From: Plectosphaerella cucumerina
Lineage: Eukaryota > Ascomycota > Sordariomycetes > Glomerellales > Plectosphaerellaceae
Assembly: GCA_020746995.1 (NCBI GenBank)
Contig: JAGPXD010000003.1
Span: forward strand, 4,402,001 to 4,466,000
Direction of reading: 5' to 3'
DNA: 64,000 nucleotides
Shown: one piece after another, positions 43,858 to 55,999 of the stretch
Position numbering within the stretch: the first letter of the stretch is position 1
Layout of the letters: every line of letters begins with the position of its first letter
Notes under the pieces: model-generated
Database searches by the model: none
What the model was told of the DNA's origin: nothing
Seen by the model: the letters and a program-made list of their open reading frames with translations, nothing else
Position numbers and translations under genes: made by a program

Positions 43858-46800
43858 ATGGGCAAACTCATCCGTCTCGAGTTGTTCAGTGGGTACTGCA
43901 CTGCCGTCAAGTCGTCGCGGTTGACTGACCGTCATGCTCTCAGACTTCAAATCGTACAAGGGGCATCATGTTCTCCTCTTTGGTGATTCGTACTTCACCT
44001 CGATCATTGGACCCAATGGATCCGGAAAGTCCAACTCGTGCGTTGAGCCAATCTTAAGCCCGTTCGTTTTCGCAGATTTCGCAGATCACTGCTAACCTTG
44101 CCGTCAATCGCAGCATGGACGCGATATCGTTCGTTCTCGGTATCAAATCGTCACATCTACGCTCCGCTCATCTGAAAGACCTCGTCTACCGCGGCCGCGT
44201 GCTCAAGACCTCGAAGATCAACGATGATGGATCTGCCGAAGGTCCTTCGCCCAACGGTGCGTCCAACGGCCAAGGCGATACGGACAAGGCCTCGCGTCAT
44301 GACCCCAAGACCGCCTGGGTTATGGCTGTCTACGAGGATGACGCCGGCGATGAGCACAAGTGGAGGCGCAGCATCACAAACCAAGGTGCCAGCGAATACC
44401 GCATCAACGACCGGGTGGTGACCGCCCAAGCATACAACGAGGCGCTTGAGGCCGAGAACATCTTGATCAAGGCCCGAAACTTCCTTGTGTTCCAAGGAGA
44501 CGTCGAGGCGATCGCATCGCAGTCGCCCCAAGACCTGACACGTCTGATCGAGCAGATATCGGGAAGCTTGGAGTACAAGGCCGAGTACGAGCGGCTGCAA
44601 AGCGAGGTGGAACAGGCCGCCGAGAACCAAAACTTCCAGCTTCACCGACGTCGCGGCATCAACTCAGAGATCAAGCAATATCAGGAGCAGAAGCGCGAGG
44701 CCGAGAACTTCCAGAAGAAGACAGATGATCGCGACGAGGCAATCGTCAACCATGCCCTGTGGAAGCTGTACCATCTCCAAAGCAGCATGGATGAGTCGAC
44801 CGCCAAGATCGAGGAGCATGAGGCCAATCTGGCCGAGTTCCGTCGAAACGTCGACGCGTACGAGAAGAAGCTGGAGGCGGCGCGCAAGGAGCAGTCAACT
44901 GCGTCAAGAGAGGTCAGCAAGATCGACAAGACCATCAAGTCAAAGGAGAGGAGCATCGAAGACATGGAGAACAGTCTCGTGCCCATCAGCGAAAAGGTGG
45001 AGCAGAGCACTCGCGATGTCAACCAGCTTCGCCACAGGCTTGAGGACACCCGCAAAGACCTGGACGAGAAGGTCAAGGGGGAGGCAGTTGACAAGCAAAA
45101 GCTGAAGACCGTCGAAAAGGCGCAAGAACTCAAGGAGAAGGAGTACCGCGAGCGCATGAAGAAGACGGGCATCGAGCTGAGCGACGATGATCGAAAGGAG
45201 TACAATGCTCTACGCAACCAGGTCATGGCAAAAGCTTCCGGCAATCAGTCAAAACTCGACAACCTCCTGCGTCAAGAAAAGACGGACAAGGTCACTGTCA
45301 ACAACCTGAAGGGCAAGGTCGACACGAGCTCAGCCACCCTGGAAAAGCTGGAAGGCGAACTGTCGACAATCAGCGAGCGCAAGGCTTCTCTGGAGGAAAG
45401 CATCATATCCCTCTCGCAAGAGGTCGAGGCCAAGAAGAAGGAGTTCGGCGAAACCCAGTCAGTCCGGGTCAGGACAAACAGGAGACGAACCGAGCTCGAA
45501 GAAAAGCTGGCAGACGTTGCCAAGCAGCTCAGCGAAGCTGACGATGGACGGCGCCAGAACGATCGGGAGGCTCGCATGAAGGAGATGGTCAACACTCTCA
45601 AGAGGGTCTACCCAGGAGTCAAGGGCCGCATCGGAGATCTCTGCAAGCCCAAGCAGAAGAAGTATGACGAGGCCGTGATCGTTGCTCTCGGCAAGGAGTT
45701 CGAATCCGTCATCGTTGACACAGAAAAGACCGGTCTTGAGTGCGTCCAGCATCTGAAAGATCAGCGCGCGCCCCCGATGACCTTCATTCCTCTGGACAAC
45801 ATCAAGGTCAACGCTGTCAACTCGGCCGTCAAGGGTATTTCTGGTTCTCGCCTCACCATTGACACCATCGATTTCGACCCGGCATACGAACGGGCCATGT
45901 CATACGCGTGTGGCAGTTCCGTCGTTTGCGACACCCTCGAAATCGCCAAGCAAATTTGCTACCAGAAGAAGATCCAGGTGAAAGCAGTCAGCGTGGATGG
46001 CTTTGTCATCCACAAGGCAGGCTTGATGACAGGCGGCCGCGGTCCAGAGCAACGACAAGGCAAGCGTCGGTTCGAGGAGAACGACGTCGAGTCACTCCGA
46101 AAGGTGGCAGCCAAGTACAAGGACGAGATTGAGAACCTTCCCAAGGACGACCGCCGCGCCGAGGAGAGCCTCCGCAACGACCTCCAAGCAACCGAGCCTC
46201 AGCTTCAAGCTGCCAAGCGGGAGCTTGAGCACCTTGAGAGGAACCTCAAGAGCAAGCTCAAGGAGAGAGACAATGAACAGCGGCAGGTGGACGAGTGGGA
46301 AGAGAAGTACAACGACAAGGCCGGCGACCTCGAAGCCATCCAGCAGACTGTTCAGAAGTTCCAGGCAGCCATCCAGAAGGTCCAGGATCAGGTTTTTGCC
46401 GGCTTCTGCAAAAAGCATGGCCTCAGCGACATTCGCACGTTCGAAGCCGAGCAACAAGGAGTGCAGAGCGAGCTGGAAGAGGAACGCAAAACATTTGAGG
46501 TGCAGAAGAGAAGGATCCTCAGCACCCTTGAGTGGACCGGCTCCGTGATCAAGGACCTTCGAACACGCCTGGCGAGCATGGAGAAGAAGGTGGCACACCT
46601 CGAGAAGGACCTGCAAGCGTACCAACAAGAGAAGTCCAACATTGAGGACAAAATGGGAGACGTCTCTGATGAGCTCGACGCTCTGCGCGAGACCTTGGAA
46701 TCCCGACAAGAGGTCCTGGAGGCGAGGAGCCAAAAGGTCGCCGAGGCCAAGGCCGAAGTCCAGAAACGAAGCAAGGAGATCGACTCGAGACAGAAGGAGA

Positions 46801-47862
46801 TCAACGCTCTCAAGACGAATGTGCAGAAAGACGGCGCCAGCAAGTTTGCACTGTTGAGAAAGTGCAAGCTTGAGCAGATCCAGATTCCCTTGACCGGGGG
46901 GTCGTTGGACGATCTGCCCAATGAGGACAATCTCCTGCGGCAAGACGCCGATGCGATGGAGCTCGACGAAGAGACCGATGCAGACATGATGGATGCAGCA
47001 CTAGACGACTATGGCGTCGAGGTTGATTATGATAAGCTGCCGGAAGACCTGCGAACAGTGAGTGCTTCAACGACGAAGCAGATGACCGCGAGCTAACAGC
47101 AAGTGTAGTCGGACGATGACACCGTCGAAGATGAACTCTTGGGAAAGATCCAGTCCCTCACCTCTGAGCTTGAGAAGCTGAACCCCAACATGCGGGCGAT
47201 GGAAAGGCTCGAGAGCGTCGAGTCGAGACTGAAAAACACGGAGAAGGAGTTTGAGGACTCCAGGACTGCCCTGCGTGACGTCCGCGACGCTTTCACCCAG
47301 GTCAAAACACAACGGTTCGAACACTTCAACAAGGCATTCGCGCACATCTCGGAACAGATTGCCCACGTGTACAAGGATCTCACACGATCCGATGCTTACC
47401 CGCTGGGTGGCCAGGCGTACCTTGACATTGAAGAGGACACGGACACACCATACCTCTCCGGCATCAAGTATCACGCCATGCCGCCGCTGAAGCGCTTCCG
47501 CGACATGGAGCACTTGTCGGGAGGAGAAAAGACGATGGCTGCCCTGGCCCTTCTGTTCGCGATTCACAGCTACCAGCCCAGCCCATTCTTCGTTCTTGAC
47601 GAGGTTGATGCTGCCCTCGACAACGCAAACGTCGAGAAGATCAAGAAGTACATCCGAGAGCACGCTGGGCCGGGCATGCAGTTTGTCGTCATCAGTCTCA
47701 AGACTGGTCTTTTCCAGGATAGCGAAAGCCTGGTCGGTGTCTACAGGGACCAGGAGGTGAACAGCTCTCGGACGCTGACCCTGGATGTGAGTGTTACATC
47801 CGTTCGAAGAAATGCTTGCTTGTATACTGACCAAGTTCCCAAAGCTTCGAAAGTACGTTTGA
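43858..47862 (+). CDS. SMC1: Cohesin subunit Smc1
   Basis: Structural maintenance of chromosomes ATPase; pairs with Smc3 in the cohesin ring. The model is join(43858..43888,43944..44037,44114..47057,47109..47786,47845..47862), 1254 residues. The 31-nt first exon joins to give LELFNFKSYKGHH. Walker A is GPNGSGKSN (residues 33-41). Two long coiled coils flank the hinge (about 495-670: RVYPGVKGRIGDLCKPKQKK, VCDTLEIAKQICYQKKIQVK, GGRGPEQ). The C-terminal head has LSGGEKTMAALALLFA (about 1159) and Walker B FFVLDEVDAALD. The last exon is only 18 nt and restores the DLRKY end of fungal Smc1. The frame also reads on through that last intron for over 100 codons, so an unspliced model would give a false long tail. 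Confidence 0.96.
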
Positions 47863-48637
47863 GTTGGGGGCATCTTGTTCCTGGGGTAGGCATGTGTCGG
47901 CGTTCACCTTTGGCCATGTGGGCAGGTGAGATCGAATCGCCCGCGCGTAGGCGATGCACATTCGGAATGAGGCTTGTATCAGATGATTTTTCCATTCGTG
48001 CGGTGGCCAGATGGAAGACGGCGTTCGGGGTCACGTTGAGTACAGTAGCTGGAGGATCGAGACGCAGTGGTCACTTTTTCGGGTATTTCCCTAGGCAGCG
48101 ACGGGACACCGGGCTGAAACTTTTGCAACTCGAGATATCTGAACCACTAGGTCCCGTCTCTCACATGAATTTTATCGGTCGCAATGATGCTGCCCAGAGA
48201 TCCTCGACGCCGGGCCCCAGCTCCATTCAAGCTACAGGGGGCTGACAGCTTGTGTGGGGCTCACCAAGCCCAGTGAATGCCGGTACCGCGACTGCCCGGG
48301 CTCAAAACAGTGCGATGGGATTAACATATACCGTACGTGCTGCTCAATCTCAGCAAGTACCAAACCTCAAAGAAACCAACTCTGTGACACAACTTCATCA
48401 GTCAACAACACCCTTCATCGCCGCCTACGCCTCTCTTAGTCGGCAAAGCTGCCTGCAGCTGCCCTCTGTTCTCTAGCCTTACGAGTCATCTTCTGGAGTG
48501 ACTACGTCCTGCGCCTTCGTCTCTCGCGTCGTTCAAGGACTAGGGAGCTTCACCAGCTATTGGCCTGGAAAGCACCAGCTCACCCTGTCATCTACCAGCA
48601 GCAACTTTCTCTCAGCGAACACACAACTCCTGCCGCC
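47863..48637. other. Intergenic; TFA1 upstream region
   Basis: About 775 bp holding the SMC1 3' UTR and the TFIIE-alpha promoter. No gene is seen. Confidence 0.45.
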
Positions 48638-50032
48638 ATGGCCCAGCCCCTGGATATGGCGAAGACACTGGTGAGGTCTGTGGCACGAGCCTTCTATGAG
48701 ACTCCAGCGATCCTCATCGTCGATGCGCTTGTCATTCATTCGGCGTAAGTATGGCCGCCTAGGTGATCCGCGGCAACGATGACTGACGAACCCCTTCAGG
48801 CTCAAGGATGAGGATCTGAGATACATGCTTGGAATGAACACAAAGGAGGTCCATAAACTTTGTGGCAAACTACGGGAAGACCGGTTTTTGACTTCGTACG
48901 TTACGCCTCTCATGGCCCACGATCATCCCTTGAGGCTGACAGGTGTGTGTGTGTCCGTATGGGCAGACATGTGCGGCCGGAACAATCGAATAACCCAGAA
49001 CAGAAGAGGCCAATCAACAAGCAGTACTACTTTATAGACTACCGGCAAGCAATCGACGCGGTCAAGTGGCGGATGTACACGGTGGACAAGGAGATCCAGG
49101 GCCAACACATCCCTGTTCAGGAGCGCAAGGAGTACTTCTGTGCCAGATGCAAGGCAGAGTGGACTCAGATGGAGGTCTTGGACAAGCCGAGCGCGATGGG
49201 ATTCCTCTGCCACAACTGCGAGTACCCGTTGACCCACGACCTGGAAAGGCACTCCACCGGACACCAAGAGTCGACCCGGCTGAACGAACAGTTCAAGTTC
49301 ATCACGGACATGCTGCCACGGATCGATAGCGTCGTCGTTCCGGAGAACACCTTTGAGAACGCCATCGCAGCATACATTCCCCTGGCACCTGAGACCAACA
49401 TGGGCCCCGGTTCCGCCGGCTTCTCGTCGGCACAGCCTACGGCTGTCAAGGGTCTGGACAATGTCGGTCCCAAGTCTTTGTCGGTCAACATCTCAACCTC
49501 TGATGGGCCCTCAGAGGCGGAGAAGGCAGCAGAGCAGGCACGCAGAGACAAGGTTGCGCAGCAAAACGCGCTGCCTTCGTGGATGTCCCAGAGCACCGTC
49601 ACAGGCGAGTCGTACTCGGCAGCGCCGAGCGGGCCAACGCCGGCGATCAAAGCCACGGAGTCAGACTCTAAGAACGACGTCAAGCCCAAGATCGCCGAGG
49701 ATGAGGAGTCTGAAATGGCCGCCATGTTTGCACGCATCAAGGCGGAGCAAGAAGCGGCCGCGGCCCGCGCCCAGGAGGAGGGTAGTGACGACGAGGACGA
49801 TGACGACGAGGACGAGGCCGATTTTGAAGATGTCGTCGCCACTGGTCCTGCATCAAACAACCCAACCCCAACATCGCTCACACCCGCCCCGGCGCTCAAG
49901 AGGGACGCTTCCTCTCGAGAGGCAAGCACAGACGAGCGCAGCGTCAAGCGCGTCAAGGTGGCCGAGCCAGAGCCTGTCAAGGCTGATGACGACGACGAGA
50001 GTGAGGAGGAGATTGAGTTTGAAGACGTCTAA
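48638..50032 (+). CDS. TFA1: Transcription factor TFIIE subunit alpha
   Basis: Large subunit of general factor TFIIE, which bridges RNA polymerase II and TFIIH in the pre-initiation complex. The model is join(48638..48744,48800..48895,48967..50032), 422 residues. The N-terminal winged-helix domain runs to about residue 110 (MAKTLVRSVARAFYE, DEDLRYMLGMNTKEVHKLCG, QYYFIDYRQAIDAVKWRMY). A zinc ribbon follows with Cys126/129 (FCARC) and Cys149/152 (LCHNC). The C-terminal half is acidic and low-complexity, ending SEEEIEFEDV. The second intron is in frame and can be misread as coding, giving a false N-terminus; splicing to HVRPEQSNNPEQKRP restores the domain. It reads in the same direction as SMC1 and POL4. 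Confidence 0.92.
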
Positions 50033-50719
50033 GGCACTTCCTTGGCAGACTGCCTGTAATGAGGCAGGGTGCATACTCATGTACAAGCGGACTGGCCCTA
50101 TGGCAGCTTAATAACAAGAATCAAAGCGAATTCGCCATCGCGTCCGACGTTCAGGTTAGGCTTCTGGACAGTGAGTTGGCATGTCTTGCTTGGCCTGCAG
50201 AGGCAGCAAACTTTTGTGACATGGCACTTGTCGTGTCTCTCAAACTTGAAAACCATCAAAAGGCATTTGCAAACAAGTGGTGGCCGTTGGAGGCCGTTGG
50301 AAGCTGCCGGAGCGCTTGCACCGGAAATAAATTGGCACCAGATGCAGGTACTGGTGGTAGTCTGATTGCATGGGGACAATCGGCTGGGCCATTGGAAATA
50401 TGGATGTCTGCCGAGCTGAGAGTGATGATGCGACACCACATAGTGCCGTTGTAGGCAGGTAAAGTAGGTGTTTGGGGTACGGCGGGGCTGGCACAGTTTC
50501 CTCCCCTCGCTCTTTGTCGCATCATCAAGAGGCCCGCAAACAGAGCTCACTTTGCGCCACATTCCAAACCCCATTGCGCCTCAGAAAGAACCTGATGGAC
50601 TATTTATGCCTGGATCCTTGATTACCATTCATTCATATCTTGGAACCCCGCTGCTCCTCACCGCAGAGTAGAACTTCGTAGCCTCCCTTCTCGATCGGCA
50701 GAGCATCCTCAACGACAAG
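50033..50719. other. Intergenic; POL4 upstream region
   Basis: About 690 bp with the TFA1 3' UTR and the POL4 promoter. A direct repeat (GTTGGAGGCCGTTGGAAGC) is at about 50287-50305. No gene is seen. Confidence 0.45.
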
Positions 50720-52673
50720 ATGCCGCCAGGATCAAGCATGGAACTTCCCTTTCCCCCGATTTTCTTACTCCCCCGCCGACTGAGTGAAGCAGAGCAATCG
50801 TCATTGGAAGAACGCATTCCTTCTTTGACCTACGACATACGGGAGGCCACAATTGTGCTCGGGAAAATTACGAGCCTCCAGAGAGCCAGGTTGGAGCTTC
50901 AGAGCCTCAATTTGCTTACAACTCCTGTGGCCCTGGAGACTCAAAAAGACCCGGACAGGAGTGAGGAAGGTCCACGGGCTAAAAGGATACGACTGTCTGA
51001 GAACCCCGGCTTGTGGGATGGGCTGAGACCCTTGAAGGCTGGCGATGCAGTTGAACGGAGAGAAGGCACCGAGTTGCCTTGCGCCAACACCAACTTACAC
51101 GCTATGGGTCGACTCGTGGAAGTAGTCGAGATTGAGTGGTTCACCGACTCAATCGAAGCGGGGAGGATTCTGCCTGTCGACAGGTACATTCTCTACAGGG
51201 GCCTGGTTCCTGAGCCCCAGAAGACTCTCAGCTCGAGATCACAGGCAACCGGGGGAGCAGCTGATGGCACAAAGACAGTGACGTCCAAAGATTCCGCTGT
51301 CGTCCGTCGTTCATCCCCGCAGCCAGTGGTCCCCCATCGACCAGCACTCCTGCAGCAGACAACGTCGGAGCACGATGCCATCACAGGATCTCCCGAACTT
51401 CCAGCGTACCTGAAGAGCAGCTATTCCTGCCAGCGGCCGACACCAGCGCACCCGCCTAACGAAAGCTTCATCGACTTGCTGAAGAGAATCCGCACGATCA
51501 GAATACTCCGAAAGGATCCTGTTGGGGAAAGAGCATACTCGACAGCAATTGCAAGCATCGCAGCATACCCGCACCCGATCAGAACAGCTCATGGTAGGTC
51601 ATCCGCATACCCAAGTGCCGTGTCAGTCCAGCGCGGTAACATTTACAAAGAACTCGAGAGACTACCAGGCTGCAGTGACAAGTTCATCCGCTTGTACCAG
51701 GAGTGGAAGGCCACGGAGACCCTCTCAGAGGTGGAGAACGCCAAAGCAGACCCTAACATGGCAGTCATAGAAATGTTCTACCAAATCTGGGGAGTTGGCG
51801 ATGTCACTGCACGTAACTTTCATGAAAAAGGTGAGCAGGGCGTGATCATAACCCCATCGCATCAACTTTCTGACTCGGGCGCGCAACTCGACAGGCTGGA
51901 CCGACCTGGACGATGTGGTAGAGCACGGCTGGAATGACTTGACTCGGGTACAGCAGATCGGGGTTAAGTACTACGACGACTTCCTGATACCGATTCCACG
52001 AAACGAGGTGGAGCAGATCGGAGCCACCATACTGTACCACGCTCAGAACATCGATCCCGGCTTCCAGCTGACCATCGTTGGGGGTTACAGGCGGGGAAAG
52101 GAGCAGAGTGGCGACGTGGACGTGGTGGTCAGTCACCGTGACGAGAGTGCGACACTGAACTTTGTGAACAGGCTGGTGGTCAGCTTGGAAAGGAGCGGCC
52201 ACATCACGCACACGTTGGTGATGAGCCTCCACAACAGCCAGCGAGGGCAGAGGCCAGTCAGCTGGAAGGGCAATGCCGCCGGCGGGCAGGGTTTCGATAC
52301 GCTGGACAAGGCCATGGTCGTCTGGAAGGAGCCCGAGTCAGACGAGCCTCAAGAGATGTCGAAAGAAGCGAAGCCGAGGACACCGCATCGGCGTGTGGAC
52401 ATCATCATCAGCCCTTGGAAGACGGTCGGCTGTGCAGTGCTCGGATGGAGCGGAGCAACGACCTTCCAGCGAGATCTGAGGCTGTACTGCAGAAATGTCA
52501 AGGGCCTCAAGTTCGACAGCAGCGGCGTACGCAGTCGCACAGACGGGTCGTGGGTTGATCTTGAGGGCGGTGGCGAGCTGGGACCAGCGCTCGACATGGC
52601 AACGGCGGAGAAGCGTGTCTTCGCAGGTCTGGGGTTGGACTGGCGGCCGCCGGAGGAGAGATGTACGGGTTGA
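50720..52673 (+). CDS. POL4: X-family DNA polymerase (Pol4; lambda/mu type)
   Basis: Gap-filling DNA polymerase of non-homologous end joining. The model is join(50720..51593,51651..51830,51895..52673), 610 residues. The N-terminal 170 residues look like a divergent BRCT domain (FPPIFLLPRRLSEAEQSSLE, EWFTDSIEAGRILPVDRYIL). The 8-kDa domain and helix-hairpin-helix contain YSTAIASIAAYP and ELERLPGCSDKFIRLYQEW; the second hairpin is in FYQIWGVGDVTARNF. The palm has GGYRRGKEQSGDVDVVV with metal-binding Asp425 and Asp427, and the third Asp520 in RRVDIIISPW. GW at 535-536 replaces the YF of Pol lambda and beta. Intron 1 (57 bp) is in frame without stops; removing it aligns AHELERLPGC with the family. 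Confidence 0.9.
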
Positions 52674-53545
52674 AGCCGGGGGGAGGGGGGTGTCCATCCA
52701 TCATGTACCCCGGACCTTTCGATGACGTGCTGACGCCAATGCACGACGGCCCGAAATCGTTCGTTGGCTAGACTGTTTTGGCCAGTAAGTGTGAATTGAC
52801 GTTCAACGACATGCTCTCTTGACCTCAGACGTGAGATATCGTTTTCGTCAAACGATGGACGAGACTCGACATCGAGATATTGCTCGCGTTTCCGATGACG
52901 CTCGTGTCCAAACTCCGCAGGCGCACCCACAATGTCCGCAGAGTGCAGTCTCCTCGTCCAATCGGCAGGAGCACATGCTGGGCCTTGGAGGGGGACTTCG
53001 GTCAAGTATGTAAGACGAGCGAGTTGGGAAATGTCTAAATGTCCTAGAGATGAGCTGTATCACCACTCCCCTCGGAGGGTTTGCGCATGGCATGGTAGCA
53101 CATACCGATCCTACGGCGCATAGTCGGATGCTTTCGAGACGTAAACGTGAGCGCATGGGAGCTTTCAAGAACCGGAGGGTAGACAAGGCAGCGAAGAGGG
53201 GTGGGGGTCCGGAGCACGGCTTCTACGCAAGCCGACGGCGGAGTTGCTTCTGGAACGCAAGGTTTTCCGGGCGAAGACTCGCAGGCCATGTACTTCGTAC
53301 CGAATACGGACTCGGGCACTAGTCACGGTAGCCAGTGCACAAGGGACGGCGGGCCGGTGCTTGATTCAGTTTGGGCAGGTGGTCTAGGTGCCCCCCAGTG
53401 TACCCCTGAGGCAAACACACTTCGAGTTTCTGGCAAACATATGTTCATCCCGCCGTCTCGCCTCATTTCGCCACGTCCACCATCTCATAACAACTCATAC
53501 AACTCATACAACTCACACGCAGCACATTCGTGATCGCTCAACGCA
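52674..53545. other. Intergenic; MAPEG gene upstream region
   Basis: About 870 bp. A small tandem repeat of the type CAACTCATA occurs three times just before the start (53489-53516). No gene is seen. Confidence 0.45.
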
Positions 53546-54197
53546 ATGGTTCTGACTCTGACCCTTCCCAGCGAGTTCGGGTGAGGAAAACCCCTGCCTC
53601 ATCAGGGCCATCCACGTGTTTCCATGCCGTACTGACAACAACCGGCAGCTATGTCCTCCTCGTCGCAACATCCTCCTTCTTCGTGAACACCGTTCACTCG
53701 GTCGTCACCTCCAAGCACAGGAAGTTGAGCGGTCTCAAGTATCCTATTGCTTATGCATCCAACGACCTGGCCGAGAAGGACCCCAAGGCCTACAAGTTCA
53801 ACTGCGGTACGCTGCTGCCGCTCACTCGCACCATATTCCAATCTTGGCTAATTTCTCCACCTCTCATCTCCAGCCCAACGCGCGCACAACAACTACACCG
53901 AGAACCAGATCTCCTTCCTCGGAGCTCTCCTCATTAGTGGCCTGCGCTACCCTGTCGCCGCGGCGGGCCTCGGTGCGGCCTGGGTCGTTGCCCGTGTTGC
54001 CTACGTCTTCGGCTACACCAGCGACAGTGGTCCCAAGGGGCGCCTCACGTCAGTTCATCCTGGATGATCTCGCCTCCCTAGCCATTGACATTGAACTGAC
54101 TGTGCCGTGTAGGGGTGGAATTGTCGGCAGCCTCGTTGACGCCGTTCTGAAGCTGACCGCCCTGTACACCTCGTTCGGATTTGTCATGGGTTGGTAA
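53546..54197 (+). CDS. MAPEG-family microsomal glutathione S-transferase (MGST3-like)
   Basis: Small integral membrane protein of the MAPEG family, members of which have glutathione transferase/peroxidase activity in the ER or outer mitochondrial membrane. The model is join(53546..53580,53649..53806,53874..54048,54113..54197), 150 residues. Four hydrophobic segments are visible. The landmarks are NTVHSVVTSKHRKLSGLKYP, KFNCAQRAHNNYTENQ (the conserved RAHxNxxE glutathione-binding motif) and LGAAWVVARVAYVFGYTS. The protein is short-tailed and ends SFGFVMGW. The first exon is only 35 nt; the three introns are 64-68 bp. Its stop is 123 bp from that of the convergent ECM14 gene. Confidence 0.9.
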
Positions 54198-54320
54198 TCT
54201 CTTCGTGGGTTGCTTCTGTTCCCAATTCCTTGGACGGAAAAATTGCGGGGTCATGCTGTTGCAAAGGTTCTCTGATACTCCAATACAATCTCTTCGATCC
54301 TGCTCTTTCTGCGGTCTTCC

Positions 54321-55999
54321 TCACCGCCGGTGTTTGACACGGCGGAGGTCGGTACTGCTGCTATGAACATTCGGCGTGTCTTCTGCGGGGTGCTCATGGT
54401 CGGCGCCTTCGATGCCGTTGTTTCCAAGCAGATAGTCCCCGAGGTACTTCATTGCATGAAAAATCTCCTGTCCGGTCGGCACAATGTGCTCTTTGGGCAG
54501 TAGGAAACCGTAACTGCCAGTGTCCCGCAGCTTGATCTGGTAGCTGAAGTGTGCCCCCAGTTCATGGTAGAACCAGTCAATGGCAGAACCACCACCGGAG
54601 TCGATTCCACGATGGGTCATTTTTGAGTCCTTTGAGAACACTGCACCTTCGCAGGCGGATGTCACGGAATAGCTCTCCCCGCTGGAAAGGCGGATGGCCT
54701 TGGCCAACCCAACTGCAAGTTCCTCCAGGTTCTCGAGGTTTGGTGGGTCGACATGGCAGGTGTACGCGAACGGGAACAGGACTTGCTGTGAGTATGAGTG
54801 CAGGTCCACCAGGCCGACGAACCTGACATTGCCATTCCTCGTCTCGTTACGAGCCCAGTCAGCCAGCGCACGAGCCTCGACCGACTCCCACGGCTCACTT
54901 CCGCCGTAGCTCTCGGAGCAGGGATCATGACTGACGCCCGAGCTGTCCCATTCGAACCCGAAGGCGTGGTCAAGGTCGAGTCCGCGGCAGAAGCGCATGC
55001 CGGTCTGCTGGCGAGATTTGCGCCACAAGCGGTCGACCTGCCAGGTGTAGTCCACGCCGTCGGGGTTCAGCGCCGGGATGAAGACGACATCGAAATGCTC
55101 GAGAAACTTGGTGATCATCGGCTCAGTGCCGTAGCTTGTGACAAATGACCATGCCACATAGTTTACTGTCGTCGTGGAAATCCACTCTCGAGCATGGAGG
55201 CCACCCGCTATAACGAGAGTTTTCCTGGCTCGTGATGATTCGTCGGACCTACGGATTCCTAGCCGGAGGGCGGGAATGTCTCTGCCTTCGTACGAAGTCC
55301 CGATCGATATGACGCGAGCAATCGAAGGGAACATGCCCTCAGTGAGGCGCATCCATTGCGTGATGACCTACTTTCATCAGCTTCGACACACGGAGAGAGA
55401 CCAGGGACGCTCAGCCGTCCTCTTGCACGTACGGAGAGTGGCCTGTAGTCACGGAAGAAAACATTGTCGGTATCTGCTGCCAGGTTGCGCAGGTCGCCCT
55501 CACTCTTCTCTGGCGAGGCTTGGTGGATATTAAAAGGCGACGACGGGAACGTGCCATGGGCCATTGCACCGACATCTGGAATCAGGGTTTTGTAGGCCTC
55601 GTGTAGAGGCTCCGGTAGCAAGCTCAGGAGAGGCCTGATCTTGTCCTTCTGCACCCGGATGTCCACAAAGTCTCGCGTTACTGCCCAGACGTCGAGGAAC
55701 AGGCGGCCAGCAGCGTCGGCAATGGCCTCCTCCTGCTGATACGAGGTAACATTGAAGCGGAGGACGACCTCGTCCGTATATTGCTTTGGCGAAGGTATCG
55801 GGATTTCGGAGGAGGGGCCCGTGGTCTGTTTCGGATGGTGACCAAAGACGAGCTCGACGGCGCTGTCGCGAAGCCAGGTCAATAGTGGGAAGAGGGGCGG
55901 GTGTCGGCTGCTCCCCTGCTCGAAAATCGTCTGGGGGATGGTAGCAGCGACAGGCAAAGCGACGAAGGCAAGGACGCAGGCGGCTCGGTGAATGCGCAT
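54321..55999 (-). CDS. ECM14: Ecm14-type M14 carboxypeptidase homologue (predicted inactive)
   Basis: Secreted or vacuolar protein with a metallocarboxypeptidase fold, linked in yeast to cell-wall function. The model is complement(join(54321..55367,55433..55999)), 537 residues. A signal peptide (MRIHRAACVLAFVALPVAA) is followed by a propeptide-like domain to about residue 170 and the M14 domain from about 185 to 500. Zinc ligands are kept: His247 and Glu250 in HAREW and His379 in DLHSYS. Residues needed for peptide cleavage are not: the NRNW position reads DHAF (322-325) and the general-base Glu of FELRDTG is Lys468 (QIKLRDTG). This is the pattern of Ecm14 pseudoenzymes. The 65-bp phase-0 intron restores RPLSVITQWMRL. 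Confidence 0.92.

Noticed and set aside
47787..48245. Extension of SMC1 by more than 100 residues
   Set aside because: Arises from reading through the last 58-bp intron; splicing gives the conserved DLRKY end.
48860..48966. Alternative N-terminus for TFIIE-alpha starting near 48860
   Set aside because: It reads through an intron in the wrong frame; two upstream exons supply the true winged-helix start.
51594..51637. Shorter intron choices in POL4 (acceptors after GTGTCAG or TCCAG)
   Set aside because: The first would make an intron of only 33 bp; the second gives an immediate stop. The 57-bp intron fits size and family alignment.
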